Below are positions 22,324 to 33,202 of a stretch of 33,203 nucleotides of DNA, piece after piece. Source of the stretch: Mucidula mucida (lineage: Eukaryota > Basidiomycota > Agaricomycetes > Agaricales > Physalacriaceae); contig JADNYV010000378.1 in the NCBI GenBank assembly GCA_015501055.1, positions 1 through 33,203 on the forward strand. The letters run 5' to 3'. Position 1 is the stretch's first letter, and each line of letters begins with the position of its first letter. The position numbers and the translations under genes are program-made. The notes under the pieces were generated by a model. That model was not told the origin of the DNA, did no database searches, and saw nothing but the letters and a program-made list of their open reading frames with translations.

Positions 22324-23331
22324 TCAGATTAGCTCTTTCGGAGGTCCAGAATTGTTGGACCCATCCTCCAAGTAGAAGGTGTATACAATCTCTCCCAAAG
22401 AGTTGAGGAGACCGCTTCGAACATCGTCAGAAGGATTTATTGCCAACATATTAACAGTGTGCAGCGCAAATGTTTGCCTTTGCTTGAGCGGAAGGCGGGC
22501 AAGTACACTAGGTAGAGCAAAGAGAGAGGAGTGTCGGACGTGAGGAACTGAATCACCCATTAAATTTTCTAGAAGAGGAAGCTAGCGTTGTGTCAGGTTT
22601 AAAAACAATATGGCATTAACGACTTACTAGAGACATATGAACCAATTCATCCGGTACGGTCTTGGCCAGTGCACTAATCGCAAAACTCGACTTGCGCCGA
22701 ACCCAAGGTATAGGATCAGCAGAGAATCGCTCTATTGGTTGAATAAACCTAATTTGAGACAACGGTTCTATACAGCCTGGAGAAGTGATTGGTACAGAGA
22801 CAGACAACGACATGGAGACTACTGACCTTGAGATGTTACAATGGCCATCAGGCTGATAGAAGCCATACATTTTACAGCTGCTTGCTCTTCCACCTCTTGA
22901 GTATCCTGCTCGACTGGTATTGTGTCAGTGGTATGGATGGCCTCGTCATGTTGCAGATCGTGTGATACACTGACAGCCAATGGTGACGCCTGCGGACTAG
23001 ATGACCATGAATACTGGTTGGCGGGTGGCAAAGAATGCTGCAAAAAAGCGGCGGGAAGCACAGAAAATGGGTCGGTAATCTGATGCCGAGGAGATGATTT
23101 TGGGGATGCAGAAAACGAGATGTAGGACGGCGAGGCTGGTTGGACCGAATGAACAGTATGCAACGGAAGCGGTAAACGAGATGGCTGAGATGCCAATACA
23201 GGAACAGGATTCTCCACGGCGGCAGATAATGTATTACCATCAGGCAAAGCGAACAAAGACGAAAATAGCGCACTTCCTGTCGAGCTTGGGGTGGATGCAG
23301 TGGTCGAAGATGCGTTGCTTGACGTTGCCAT
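22324..23331 (-). pseudogene. PPP4R1: PPP4R1-like (protein phosphatase 4 regulatory subunit 1) gene, 3'-truncated
   Basis: Exons complement(22827-23331), complement(22628-22776) and complement(22324-22581) splice in frame to 303 aa. Residues 1-150 are Ser/Pro-rich. HEAT-type repeats then begin with the typical PPP4R1 signature: DPIPWVRRKSSFAISALAK, VPHVRHSSLFALPSVLARL and DVRSGLLNSLGEIVYTF. The family normally continues for several hundred residues as a HEAT-repeat scaffold of the PP4 catalytic subunit. Here GPPKELI is followed by TGA where the family has Arg (CGA to TGA would be a single change). About eight more residues of homology (MFIGRQPN) remain readable beyond the stop before the sequence diverges at about 22300. 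The gene is therefore cut next to the repeat relic. A short functional HEAT protein is possible but unlikely. Confidence 0.7.
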
Positions 23332-23790
23332 TGGCGAGTATGCTGGGCAAACATCCTCCAAAATACAGACCGCGACCGACAGTGATGGGGGATGCGGAGG
23401 TGAAACATGGGAAAACAAAGGAAAACATACTTTATTTCTGACTGTCACGCCCGTGGACGCTCAATTGTTGACCATCATGCGTGTCAACGTGTTCAGCACG
23501 CCTCTCTGTTGAACGGTATAAATAAAGAGCTTCTACATCAGGTAAGCCCAGTAATCACCTGGCTGAGTGCGCGTTGACATACCCCGAGCCCAGTGAAGAA
23601 TATACAGAACATCCGGCTTCCTCATGTTCCTTCTGCGTGCACTGAGCGGCACATCCAGGTTAACGCGCGCTGCCCTTAGGACCGCCGTCGCCACGGTCTT
23701 TGGCCCTGAGGCCAAGTAAGTCCATGCATGAATAGGCCTCAATGCCCTGACTAAAGGTTTAGGTTTGCAACAGGCCTCAGCTCTCAGGAC
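23332..23790. other. 5' flank of the PPP4R1-like fragment, no gene recognised
   Basis: The minus-strand frame is open upstream of the ATG at 23331 as far as 23448, so an earlier start is possible, but residues there look like leader sequence. A further minus frame (23533-23919) overlaps the next relic antisense and shows no domain. Confidence 0.4.
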
Positions 23791-23799
23791 AACGGGCAC

Positions 23800-25606
23800 A
23801 TTGCTCTCAGCATCACCATTGAGGAGGTTGCTCTTGCCTGACATGAGGACCAGGGCAACAACACCCAAAACAAGGACCCCGCCGTCACCCAACTGCTGAG
23901 CTCCTCCGATTTTTGACAAACCCTTATTGCAGAGGACGCCGCAGCTGGCCTGTCACCCTCTTCTGTCACCTCACCCCTCAAGCGCAAGGATTTGTCAACA
24001 ACGGCTCACATGCCCACGGCCAAACGCCGCAAGATGCCCGCCCCGACTTTGATCCCTCGAGTCGCATACACTTACGAGTGAGTGGGGCTTTCATCAACGC
24101 CCTATAACAGCACACTAACGCCAGTTCAGACCAGGCCAAACTGATTTCAATAAACATCAATTCCCTCTACCAGCGTCCACCAAGGACCCCGCTGACTTCC
24201 AGAACTTGCGCGCTCTACAAAACCACCTCCACCAACAGAGGGGCAAAGCCAAACGCGCTGCACGTGCCGGAACTCTGCGAGCTGAGACAGGACTCCTAGC
24301 AGAGGATCTTCCAGCAACATTAACGTGGTGGATGGGCCGACAATTTGCTAAGGCCTCAGCTGTAGCCCTTCGCGCCGATCATGCATGTTTGGAGAGGGCG
24401 TGGACCCATCTTGAGGGCATTCAACTGGTACCCTATAGCGGGTAGGTGGCTCTCAATGACAAGGAGCACACAAATGATGATTGTTACCAGCGTGGCTACA
24501 AAATTTCTGGACGTGTCGGGGCGCCTTCTGATTTACCAATCTGAAGTGTCGCATAACATTTTGGACCTCCTCCCAAAGTTCACGGAGGAGGCACGGGAAT
24601 TTGTGGAAGCTTATACAAGCATGGGGGAGGACAAAATTCGAGGCAATCGGCGCGGCAACCATTGGTTCTGCATCGCCAGTGCGGACCGTAATAACAAAAA
24701 GGTGAACTCAAGCATCAAAGCTATACCAACCCTAATTGAAGACTCAGGCTCCTTCTCTTTCTGACTGGCACCGCAAAAACATGGCAGCTATAAGGCACTT
24801 CTTTTAAAAGGGAACAGCAATGTCAGCTATTAAGTAAATCCTCTTTTCCTTTCCTGAACGGCACTTACGGACACTAAGCGGTATCGCTAATGACCTGTTG
24901 GCCGAGCACTTTCCTGGCGTTACTCAGCGCTATGATGTTTGTAAAGATTATATGGAGAAGAAGTACTCCTTGTCTCTGCAATTTGGCCGCTTCTGGAATT
25001 GGTGCTTGAATGCTGCACGGACTAGTGTAAAGCACGTCCACTGTGATCCACATGTAGACGCAAAGAACCTTGCACTCGGCATATGTATAGTCTTTGTTTA
25101 CAGTGAGCTCAGAGCCCAGTAACTCAATTGTGAAGCTCAACACTTGACAGGCTGGTTTAATCATTGTGAAAAGGCATGGCTAGTCATTTGGGAGGCAGGT
25201 ATATGTGTCGAACTGCCCCCTGGTGTATTTTTACTGTACCCGTCTTCACTCTTCTTTCACTTCAATGTGGATCTTAACGGTACGCCTGAGAAAAGCTTCG
25301 GAAGGGAGACACAAATTGAACTGACACATAGATGTTGAAATTGTGGCTACTGCTAACAGTGAAGCACCAACACGTGAAAACTTGTACACACTCTCAGACC
25401 CTGTTCCACGAAGGCCTGAGGTTTCTGAAGAGGATTGAAAGGAAGGAAACGGCCAAGGCTCTGTAGTCTGGTTTAACCAGGCCTCGATGTTCCAAACATC
25501 AGAGACAGGGTTTGATACTTTGAAGAAAGCTTGTAGGGCTAATCACTCCGGGAATGCGGATTTTGAGCGCTGGTTAGGGCAAGATGGAGCATTTTTAAGA
25601 ATGTAA
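23800..25606 (+). pseudogene. Decayed repeat gene with a 2OG-oxygenase-like HxD...H pattern
   Basis: Coding blocks in changing frames start with a basic, nuclear-signal-like N-terminus (SPLKRKD, AKRRKM, near 24.0 kb). Then come NLRALQNHLHQQRGKAKRAA (24.2 kb), GNHWFCIASADRNNK (24.66 kb), AEHFPGVTQRYDVCKDYMEK (24.9 kb), KHVHCDPHVDAKNLALGIC (25.03 kb), KAWLVIWEAGICVELPPGV with PSSLFFHFNVD (25.17-25.27 kb), and QGSVVWFNQASMFQTSETGF (25.46 kb) ending at TAA 25604-25606. I recall this block order from multicopy agaricomycete proteins. The HVD, the downstream FHFN and the small beta-rich segments between resemble the metal site of double-stranded beta-helix dioxygenases. That assignment is inference. 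Several stops (for example near 24762 and 25336) break it. Confidence 0.55.
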
Positions 25607-25634
25607 TTAGTACTAGTAGGTCCTGTATACTAAA

Positions 25635-26678
25635 CTATGCTTGAATATGGGTACCAAGAGCTAGAGAACAAGTGTCGTCCTTTTTAAAATGAGCGATATG
25701 GCCATACCAAGTACAAATAAGAGAGCAGCCTTCACAATAAATATCAGAGGTAGAAAGCAAAGCCCAAACATTTTGAGTAACACCAACTCTTGAGTTCCAC
25801 TCAATGAATGCCACCCTTATAGCTGTCTCTTCCAGGGTTGGGGCCTCATATCCGTCACCCTCTACGCCCTTGTCTTCAGTGTCTGATGGCCGAATTGCCC
25901 TCAGAGGCACTGAGAGATTAAGATCACGCTCAGATCTAACTAGCAGCATTCGGTCTACTATACGTCGGTTAGCATGAAGAGCATGTATGGGATACAGAAA
26001 AGAAAGTACCTCTATTATGGGAAATCCAGTTCTTACACTCGCCGTCGGGAGCATGTGCAAGAAATCCAGGAGGACTGAAGACGCAAAGACAGAAGTCGCA
26101 GATCACGGAGGCATGCATGGCCATAAGAAAAGCGGCGGGAGGAACACCAATCTCTGAATCAAAGTTGCTGAAGAATTGTCCAAAGTTGGAGTCGAAGAAT
26201 TGGAGATGCTGCAGGGCGCAGTTCATGCCCAAGGGACGGCCGTAGCGAGCCATGTATGGGGAGAGGGTTGAGCGGTACAGGGGATGAGATTGAGGGTTAA
26301 CTACAGCTGAATGAGACGTGTTGTGATAAACAAGGATGAGAACAGACCTTGAAAGAGTCCTATAGAACGACAGCTCATGATGAGCTGAATATATTGAGTG
26401 TCTACCAGTAAGTTCAGAGAGGATAACTCATAGGATAGTTGGTACGTACCGAGTCTTGCACGCTCTAAAGCAACCTCTTTTTTAAAGAATCCCTGATACC
26501 CAATGCACATAGGGCGTGGTTTGGGTGGGGATGGTGACGCTTCCTCCTCTCTTGGACCAGCAAGAAGCATAGCCTCCACCGCCGCTACCTCCTGCTCGTC
26601 ACCATGAAGCTGAGGACTGCTTGAAGGCGGAGTCGGCAAAATTACAACAGATAAAGAACCTCTGACATAGCAAGGCAA
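25635..26678 (-). CDS. Zinc-cluster protein A, transposon-associated family (model partly uncertain)
   Basis: The last two exons are clear: complement(26010-26253 or longer) and complement(25635-25957), joined by a 52-nt intron (25958-26009). The first holds IGVP and a Cys/His module C-x2-C-x-C...FSPPGF..H...C-x-NW (26035-26100). The second holds EWNSRVGV, then DIYCEGC...GHIAH...C (25668-25736). Upstream, complement(26458-26678) encodes a Pro/Ser-rich start, MCIGYQGFFKKEVALERARLG, up to a GTACGT donor. I could not connect it to the later exons without a frame conflict, so the 5' model may be wrong or the gene damaged. It converges on the 2OG-like relic with only 28 bp between stops and is paralogous to the gene at 26977-27552. 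The cysteine pattern suggests zinc binding, but no function is known to me. Confidence 0.55.
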
Positions 26679-26976
26679 GGGCTGGTTGTTGAAGCATAGC
26701 TGAACGCGCTTTATGATGTTGTCCGACTCCTCTATAGACGGCCGTCCAATAATCAGAGCAGTTATCGGAGACTACTCATTGCTACAGCCGCGCGCTTGAC
26801 AGACGGACGGGGAACTAAGGAACCTTTTTAGAATGGAAGATGATGGAGAGAACAAGAGAAAGGATCATCACTCTGTGTAGCAGTGTTCGAGGAGGCACAT
26901 GTTCCTGTGCTTACTTCCTACACTGCAAGAAGGCATTAAACAAGTATTAAATATTGAGATCATAGGGAAAGAAGAG

Positions 26977-27552
26977 CTATTCTACATTGGGCGTGGAAAG
27001 CCGAGCACCCTGTTCTCCAACGTCTTTACAAGGGCTACCTAAACCATTTTCCAAGTGCGCAACATGAGCTGGGACTGATCGAACAAGGCAACACGCAGGG
27101 CACTGAATACAGGCTGTAAATATCAAATGCCATACATCTTGGGGAACTCCTAGTCTCGAATTCCAACTCATCATCGCCAAACCAAGAGGGTGGTCCAGGA
27201 ACTCGTCGGCCTGCATCTGTGCTCCACGAATGCCATCCGGAAATGTACGAAGAACGAGTTCTTCAACATCATCCCAGCTAAAGGACACTGCATTAACTAG
27301 GAATGGCGCTTTAATCATTGCAGCCATAGTAACCGTGGAACGCACCATGCATAAAGACAGGCCAATTGGTGCAGGAAGCATGCTCAATATGACCTTGATA
27401 GCCTTCGGGACTGAAGGCGCACTTGCACGCCTTACAGACAACGTTAATTGCGCGCAAACAATTGAAGGTCTGTCGAGGAATTCCGAAGCAAGTGTTCAAA
27501 TCGCGGAGAGCGATAACCTTGACAGTCTTCGCCGCCAGGAACCCCGAAAGAC
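26977..27552 (-). CDS. Zinc-cluster protein B, paralogue of the neighbouring gene, 5' end unresolved
   Basis: Exons complement(27346-27552) and complement(26977-27296) join in frame across a 49-nt intron (GTGCGT...CCTAG). The first carries FGIPRQTF and VCKACKCAFSPEGYQGH...C-x-NW (27371-27436). The second carries MMSWNSRLGVPQDVW, CIQCPACCLVRSVPAHVAHL and a final Cys (27028-27102), ending at 26977. Module order, spacing and the intron between the modules match protein A at 25635-26678, so the two are paralogues in the same orientation. A good acceptor (CTAAACAG) precedes 27552, which implies at least one further 5' exon not identified here. No stop codon interrupts the two modules. Confidence 0.55.
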
Positions 27553-27559
27553 CTGTTTA

Positions 27560-28573
27560 GCATAGGCTCCAACCGCGTCATTGAAGATGAAGTCGACAGC
27601 GCGTCTCGCGAAACAAGTTGACTCAAGGTTATCGGGCGCGTCCTTCCAACATGTGCATCAAGCTTGTCACAACATTGTACACAGTGCTTGCGGCTTTTGT
27701 TGGCCGTGTAATGGGTTATCAGGGCCCGGACTGGCGTGCGTCGTAGAGCACAGCGCGATTGGAGTGCACGTCCGCGGAGAATACACAATGTTTGACACAT
27801 AAGCGACGGGGACTGTTGGCGTCTCGTTGGGGGGGAGGGGGTGATAACAGATATGTCACTAACCTGTCATTGTCATCTACATTTGGACAAGAGGCGCGCA
27901 CAAGCGCATACCGAATCGGTCGGAAAACGTCGTACAAACTAACCTCCAAGAAGATCCGGGACTTGAAGTTTCTTGGGCGGAAGCCGAAAAGACCAGCTTA
28001 CTCTATCGTCCCATGAGCGATAAACAGTTCGGTATTACGGCAAGAGTAATGTGGCGTTGTACGCAAACTTCTCTGTGGGTGGCGAATCCTTGAGCTAAGC
28101 GATCCTCTGCGTTCTGATACTTCCGTCCGTGTTTCCCAATGACCCTAATGTCGCTTAGCGTACTTGCATATGGATGTCCATGAAAGCGGGTTTTCTTCGG
28201 AAAGAGGCACTGATGTTTATTGCAGGCGCTCATGAGCGCCGGTAAGCTCTAGAGCATATCCTTGACGGCATTGTTGATTCGGCTTCCTCGAGAACCAATG
28301 TCGGGGTACGAAGCAATCAACAAATCGACTCGATTACAGGCGTCGCCAGTCGCAGAACTAGGGATACATTTTTAAGGCTCGCAATCCTGCCAAGTAGAAA
28401 GTACAACAAGCAACACTCATTGGTTAACGGAAACGGAGCCCTTAGGAACGTCATAGTCCGAGTTGTATTGTATGCTGCGCTGGACGTTGATTTGTAACTA
28501 AGAAGAATTCAGTTCGGCGATATATGTAGTGTGGGGCATACAGGATTAACCCACCTCAGTGTGTTTGCCGAGG
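27560..28573. other. Intergenic region, no gene recognised
   Basis: This stretch lies upstream of the zinc-cluster gene B and downstream of the DUF6534 gene. Open frames at 27759-28016 (+) and 28003-28233 (-) are short, lack domains and have no supporting splice signals. A poly-G run lies near 27830. Confidence 0.45.
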
Positions 28574-30485
28574 TCAGATATTCGTCCCCCCGACGTGATT
28601 TGCGATGGCTTCAGGAAATGAGAGCACAGAAGCATTGTTGGATTGACTACTCACTGAGTACGGCACAGATCGATGTCGTCGCGTATCCATCACTAAAATG
28701 GCATTCCCAGCGGCCTCTGCAGAAGACACAGATCGCCCGTGTCGGATACTTTGACGAGTGTTCAAGCTGTTGGATACGTTAGCATGAGAAAATGATGACA
28801 AGACGACCTGGAAAACGGACGTCACGAGTAAAGAATTCGCGTAAACTGCAATGTCAGATTGTTAATAGGCGCTAGTTCTAAAAAGACACGCGTACGTTTT
28901 CCAATCACGAAATGTAAACCCAAGAAGATAAGGTTTGACGGCATGGCCAGCCACTGGGGAATTACAAATTTGAGAACAGTGTCCGAAGAAGTTGCGGGGA
29001 AAGAGACTTACACAGATCATGGCTATGATGGTGCCTGCACTGTAATCAGAAAGCTTGGTGAGATACTGATTGGGTCCCAGGAGAGAAGAGACACAAACCA
29101 AGTCAAAAACCCGGTCTCGAACGCGTACAGCATCAAGGAATCGATAACGTGGTTGAGACTGTAAATTAACAAAAATATCAGAAATCGCGGCACATCAGCC
29201 ACGTGAATAAAAAGATGGTGGCGTACTTCTCGGCACCACTCATACTGCGGGACGTTCGGAGGAGAAAAAAAAGAGAACCCGTGATGAGAACGTCGACAGC
29301 GGATGAGAGGGCTAGGCCAAGCGTGAAGACCCACTTTTCTGGATATCAACAGCAGAACAAAGAAGCAAAGAATATACACACTGTGAAATCAGCCTTGAAC
29401 TCCGTGTACGTGTGTAATTGCATCCTAGAAATATGAAGGGTCAGTATCACCTCACAGGACGCTCCTGGATACACACATTTTAGCCGTTGTCACTTAGCAT
29501 CGTGTATTTCATGAAGTCTCGAATGAAAGCGGGATGAAGGATGCTTACCGCAGGCGGCGCCTAGAAAATTGATTAGCCTCACTGTATTGAAAGGAGCGCG
29601 ACACGAAACCAACCAAGTCGCAGCACAGCAAGGGTCAGCTGAAACGGAATCAAATCTGGGAGCATGACATCCAAGAGAAATAAACGGACGATGGGAACGG
29701 CGAGTAGCCAGTTCTTCTTGCTGACTGGAAGTGGTGAGTGGAGGCGGGGGCGCCAATGATAAGATGTCCTTACGCCGGAATATTCGATTGGCGAAGAAGC
29801 TACCAATATGGTCAGATAAAACCGAGAAACGCGAGATAGCGGCTGCGATCGAACACGAACCAGTGGACAAGGAATGTCAGTATCGCCTTCACAATTTGAG
29901 CGTTCCGCATTTGACACTAGTAATTTAACGCACCGTCAGAACAATAGTTAGCTTCGAATGCGTCAGAGTGAATAGTTAGTAGGCGCCGTAAACGACTCAC
30001 CGCAATGCTCCTGTGACCATACCCAAGATATGGTAAGGCTGGACAACGACGGCAAAGATGGGGACGGGCGCACCATGGGATGTAATCAATGCGCATAAGT
30101 TGGCCATAATGGTGGATGAGGTAGTCCCAAGTTGCGACCCAGATGAAACACGTGTGGAGAATGTCCAGAAGCCTGAGGCTCTTCAGCGCGCGAGTATGAG
30201 ATGGCTGGGCGCATCGTTACCATATCGTCAGTACCTGTAGAGGATAAATGAGAGCGTAAACTGGTAACATGGAATACTTACCACTAACTTGAGAGTAAGC
30301 AAGTCAGAAGGGTATAGCTTGTAATAGATGATGGTTTGGATGACCACGGCGCCTGAAAGCCTGAGGGAGAGCAGCAGTCAGTTGTTGGTTCCGATCTCGC
30401 ACCTCAATACGCACAGAGATGCGGACAGTCCACCAATCAGGACTGCACCAAATGTGCGTGCTACGTCGATGGTGTTGGTAGACAT
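28574..30485 (-). CDS. DUF6534-family multi-pass membrane protein
   Basis: Seventeen exons on the minus strand: 30415-30485, 30282-30360, 30221-30234, 30074-30172, 30001-30010, 29934-29951, 29861-29886, 29774-29799, 29690-29724, 29583-29638, 29382-29424, 29227-29333, 29099-29158, 29012-29039, 28896-28953, 28821-28845, 28574-28766. They sum to 948 nt (315 aa) with no internal stop. About seven hydrophobic segments are visible, including WLLDILHTCFIWVATWDYL, WVFTLGLALSSAVDVLIT, and CWLAMPSNLIFLGLHFVIGK. LYANSLLVTLNTRQSIR precedes a soluble tail, as in DUF6534 proteins, which are abundant in mushrooms and of unknown function. Exons of 14, 10 and 18 nt are needed to keep the family pattern. The intron at 29425-29582 (158 nt) is unusually long and may hide another small exon. 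Exons 1-8 lie in the left arm of the palindrome. Confidence 0.85.
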
Positions 30486-31473
30486 GAAGAATGATGCAGG
30501 CGCTCCGTTCAGGAGGACGAGTCCATGTGTATTTATGTAGGAGCTCAAATTTGTGTACGTCCGTCGTTGCCGAAAGACCCTGCTTCCCTGATTGGGAGGC
30601 TACCCGCGATGACGGAATCTGGTGGGAGCCACATGCACAACGAAAGGATACATAGCCAGCACCATATAACGTGAGATTCGGAAGCCACAAAAATACCGGT
30701 AGAACAAGCAGTCAAAGTCCTCAGGATCAGGCCTCCTGTGACCGTGTACTCTGCCAATACGCCACGCAAATAAGGCGAAGGTTATTTCCATCAAAGAGCA
30801 TCTAGGGATACGTGTAGGCAAGGCTGATGGAAATCTGCAGGGTGCTGACAAGATTGATGAGCGCCAAACCGTTGGTGATCAGACGATATGTAACACCGTC
30901 TGTGAGGAAGCTCCAGTGGGGTGGAGTGGCAACCCGCTTAAGATTCGTCTTCGGTCAAGAGAGGTCGTAAAAAAGTAGGATGGCTGTCGCAACGACATCG
31001 GAATCGCCGTTCGTTTTGCCCGAAAGGCGGTATTGACGGTTCTGAGTTACCAGTCTTCCGTTCCGTGACAAACATAACGGAGAAGTGCGGGTCGACGGAG
31101 TCTTCGTTTTTGAGCGACAACAAGAATGGCGCTGATGACGGTCAAAACAGATAGTATGTGGCTGTGCTGCAAGCATCTGTTTCGTTCAGATTGCTTTGAC
31201 AACTTGAACTTGCCCGCCAACACAGCGGATGTTTTCCACATTACCTCTGAAAATCGCTGCCTAATATCTGAATTCAACCCAGATATAAAATATTTGTTTA
31301 CACCTTGTAGTCCTGAACCTGTGTTCGAAGGAGATTCCTCTTTACTAGGCGCCACCTTCGCATCCTTTGTAGCGTGGCCATGTCTCGACTCTCTTCCATG
31401 TGTCTCTCTTCGCCTCAGTTCTTCATCCAACTCCACTTCTACTTCGTGACACCTTAAGCGCTCCTCTAGTAAG
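30486..31473 (-). other. Left arm upstream of the DUF6534 gene, no firm gene
   Basis: A minus-strand frame (31047 up to the spacer) encodes an acidic, Arg/Glu-rich segment, and hydrophobic stretches such as INLVSTLQISISLAY occur further down (about 30.8 kb). These could be the 3' exons of another gene truncated at the palindrome centre. I could not connect them or assign a family. The same sequence is present inverted at 31480-32467. Confidence 0.35.
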
Positions 31474-32467
31474 CGCCGACTTACTAGAGGAGCGCTTAAG
31501 GTGTCACGAAGTAGAAGTGGAGTTGGATGAAGAACTGAGGCGAAGAGAGACACATGGAAGAGAGTCGAGACATGGCCACGCTACAAAGGATGCGAAGGTG
31601 GCGCCTAGTAAAGAGGAATCTCCTTCGAACACAGGTTCAGGACTACAAGGTGTAAACAAATATTTTATATCTGGGTTGAATTCAGATATTAGGCAGCGAT
31701 TTTCAGAGGTAATGTGGAAAACATCCGCTGTGTTGGCGGGCAAGTTCAAGTTGTCAAAGCAATCTGAACGAAACAGATGCTTGCAGCACAGCCACATACT
31801 ATCTGTTTTGACCGTCATCAGCGCCATTCTTGTTGTCGCTCAAAAACGAAGACTCCGTCGACCCGCACTTCTCCGTTATGTTTGTCACGGAACGGAAGAC
31901 TGGTAACTCAGAACCGTCAATACCGCCTTTCGGGCAAAACGAACGGCGATTCCGATGTCGTTGCGACAGCCATCCTACTTTTTTACGACCTCTCTTGACC
32001 GAAGACGAATCTTAAGCGGGTTGCCACTCCACCCCACTGGAGCTTCCTCACAGACGGTGTTACATATCGTCTGATCACCAACGGTTTGGCGCTCATCAAT
32101 CTTGTCAGCACCCTGCAGATTTCCATCAGCCTTGCCTACACGTATCCCTAGATGCTCTTTGATGGAAATAACCTTCGCCTTATTTGCGTGGCGTATTGGC
32201 AGAGTACACGGTCACAGGAGGCCTGATCCTGAGGACTTTGACTGCTTGTTCTACCGGTATTTTTGTGGCTTCCGAATCTCACGTTATATGGTGCTGGCTA
32301 TGTATCCTTTCGTTGTGCATGTGGCTCCCACCAGATTCCGTCATCGCGGGTAGCCTCCCAATCAGGGAAGCAGGGTCTTTCGGCAACGACGGACGTACAC
32401 AAATTTGAGCTCCTACATAAATACACATGGACTCGTCCTCCTGAACGGAGCGCCTGCATCATTCTTC

Positions 32468-33202
32468 ATGTCTACCAACACCATCGACGTAGCACGCACA
32501 TTTGGTGCAGTCCTGATTGGTGGACTGTCCGCATCTCTGTGCGTATTGAGGTGCGAGATCGGAACCAACAACTGACTGCTGCTCTCCCTCAGGCTTTCAG
32601 GCGCCGTGGTCATCCAAACCATCATCTATTACAAGCTATACCCTTCTGACTTGCTTACTCTCAAGTTAGTGGTAAGTATTCCATGTTACCAGTTTACGCT
32701 CTCATTTATCCTCTACAGGTACTGACGATATGGTAACGATGCGCCCAGCCATCTCATACTCGCGCGCTGAAGAGCCTCAGGCTTCTGGACATTCTCCACA
32801 CGTGTTTCATCTGGGTCGCAACTTGGGACTACCTCATCCACCATTATGGCCAACTTATGCGCATTGATTACATCCCATGGTGCGCCCGTCCCCATCTTTG
32901 CCGTCGTTGTCCAGCCTTACCATATCTTGGGTATGGTCACAGGAGCATTGCGGTGAGTCGTTTACGGCGCCTACTAACTATTCACTCTGACGCATTCGAA
33001 GCTAACTATTGTTCTGACGGTGCGTTAAATTACTAGTGTCAAATGCGGAACGCTCAAATTGTGAAGGCGATACTGACATTCCTTGTCCACTGGTTCGTGT
33101 TCGATCGCAGCCGCTATCTCGCGTTTCTCGGTTTTATCTGACCATATTGGTAGCTTCTTCGCCAATCGAATATTCCGGCGTAAGGACATCTTATCATTGG
33201 CG
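32468..33202 (+). pseudogene. Inverted second copy of DUF6534 exons 1-8
   Basis: The right arm repeats the 5' part of the DUF6534 gene on the plus strand: ATG at 32468 and exons 32468-32538, 32593-32671, 32719-32732, 32781-32879, 32943-32952, 33002-33019, 33067-33092 and 33154-33179, with identical splice sites. The window ends in the following intron, so the copy may be complete beyond it, truncated, or an assembly artefact. On what is shown it is partial. Confidence 0.75.

Larger units (their letters stand above)
29751..33202. repeat. 1.7-kb palindromic inverted repeat with a 6-nt spacer
   Basis: 29751-31473 is repeated in reverse complement at 31480-33202. Paired positions sum to 62953. 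The spacer is CGCCGA (31474-31479). I found no mismatch in the segments compared, and the open frames of the two arms translate identically. At the outer edge, g29750 and a33203 do not pair, but the window ends there, so the true end of the right arm cannot be judged from one base. The left arm edge falls inside the eighth intron of the DUF6534 gene. Confidence 0.97.

Noticed and set aside
31047..31906. Two overlapping 168-aa ORFs crossing the palindrome centre as genes
   Set aside because: They are mirror images of each other, extend into the opposite arm antisense, and have no known domain.
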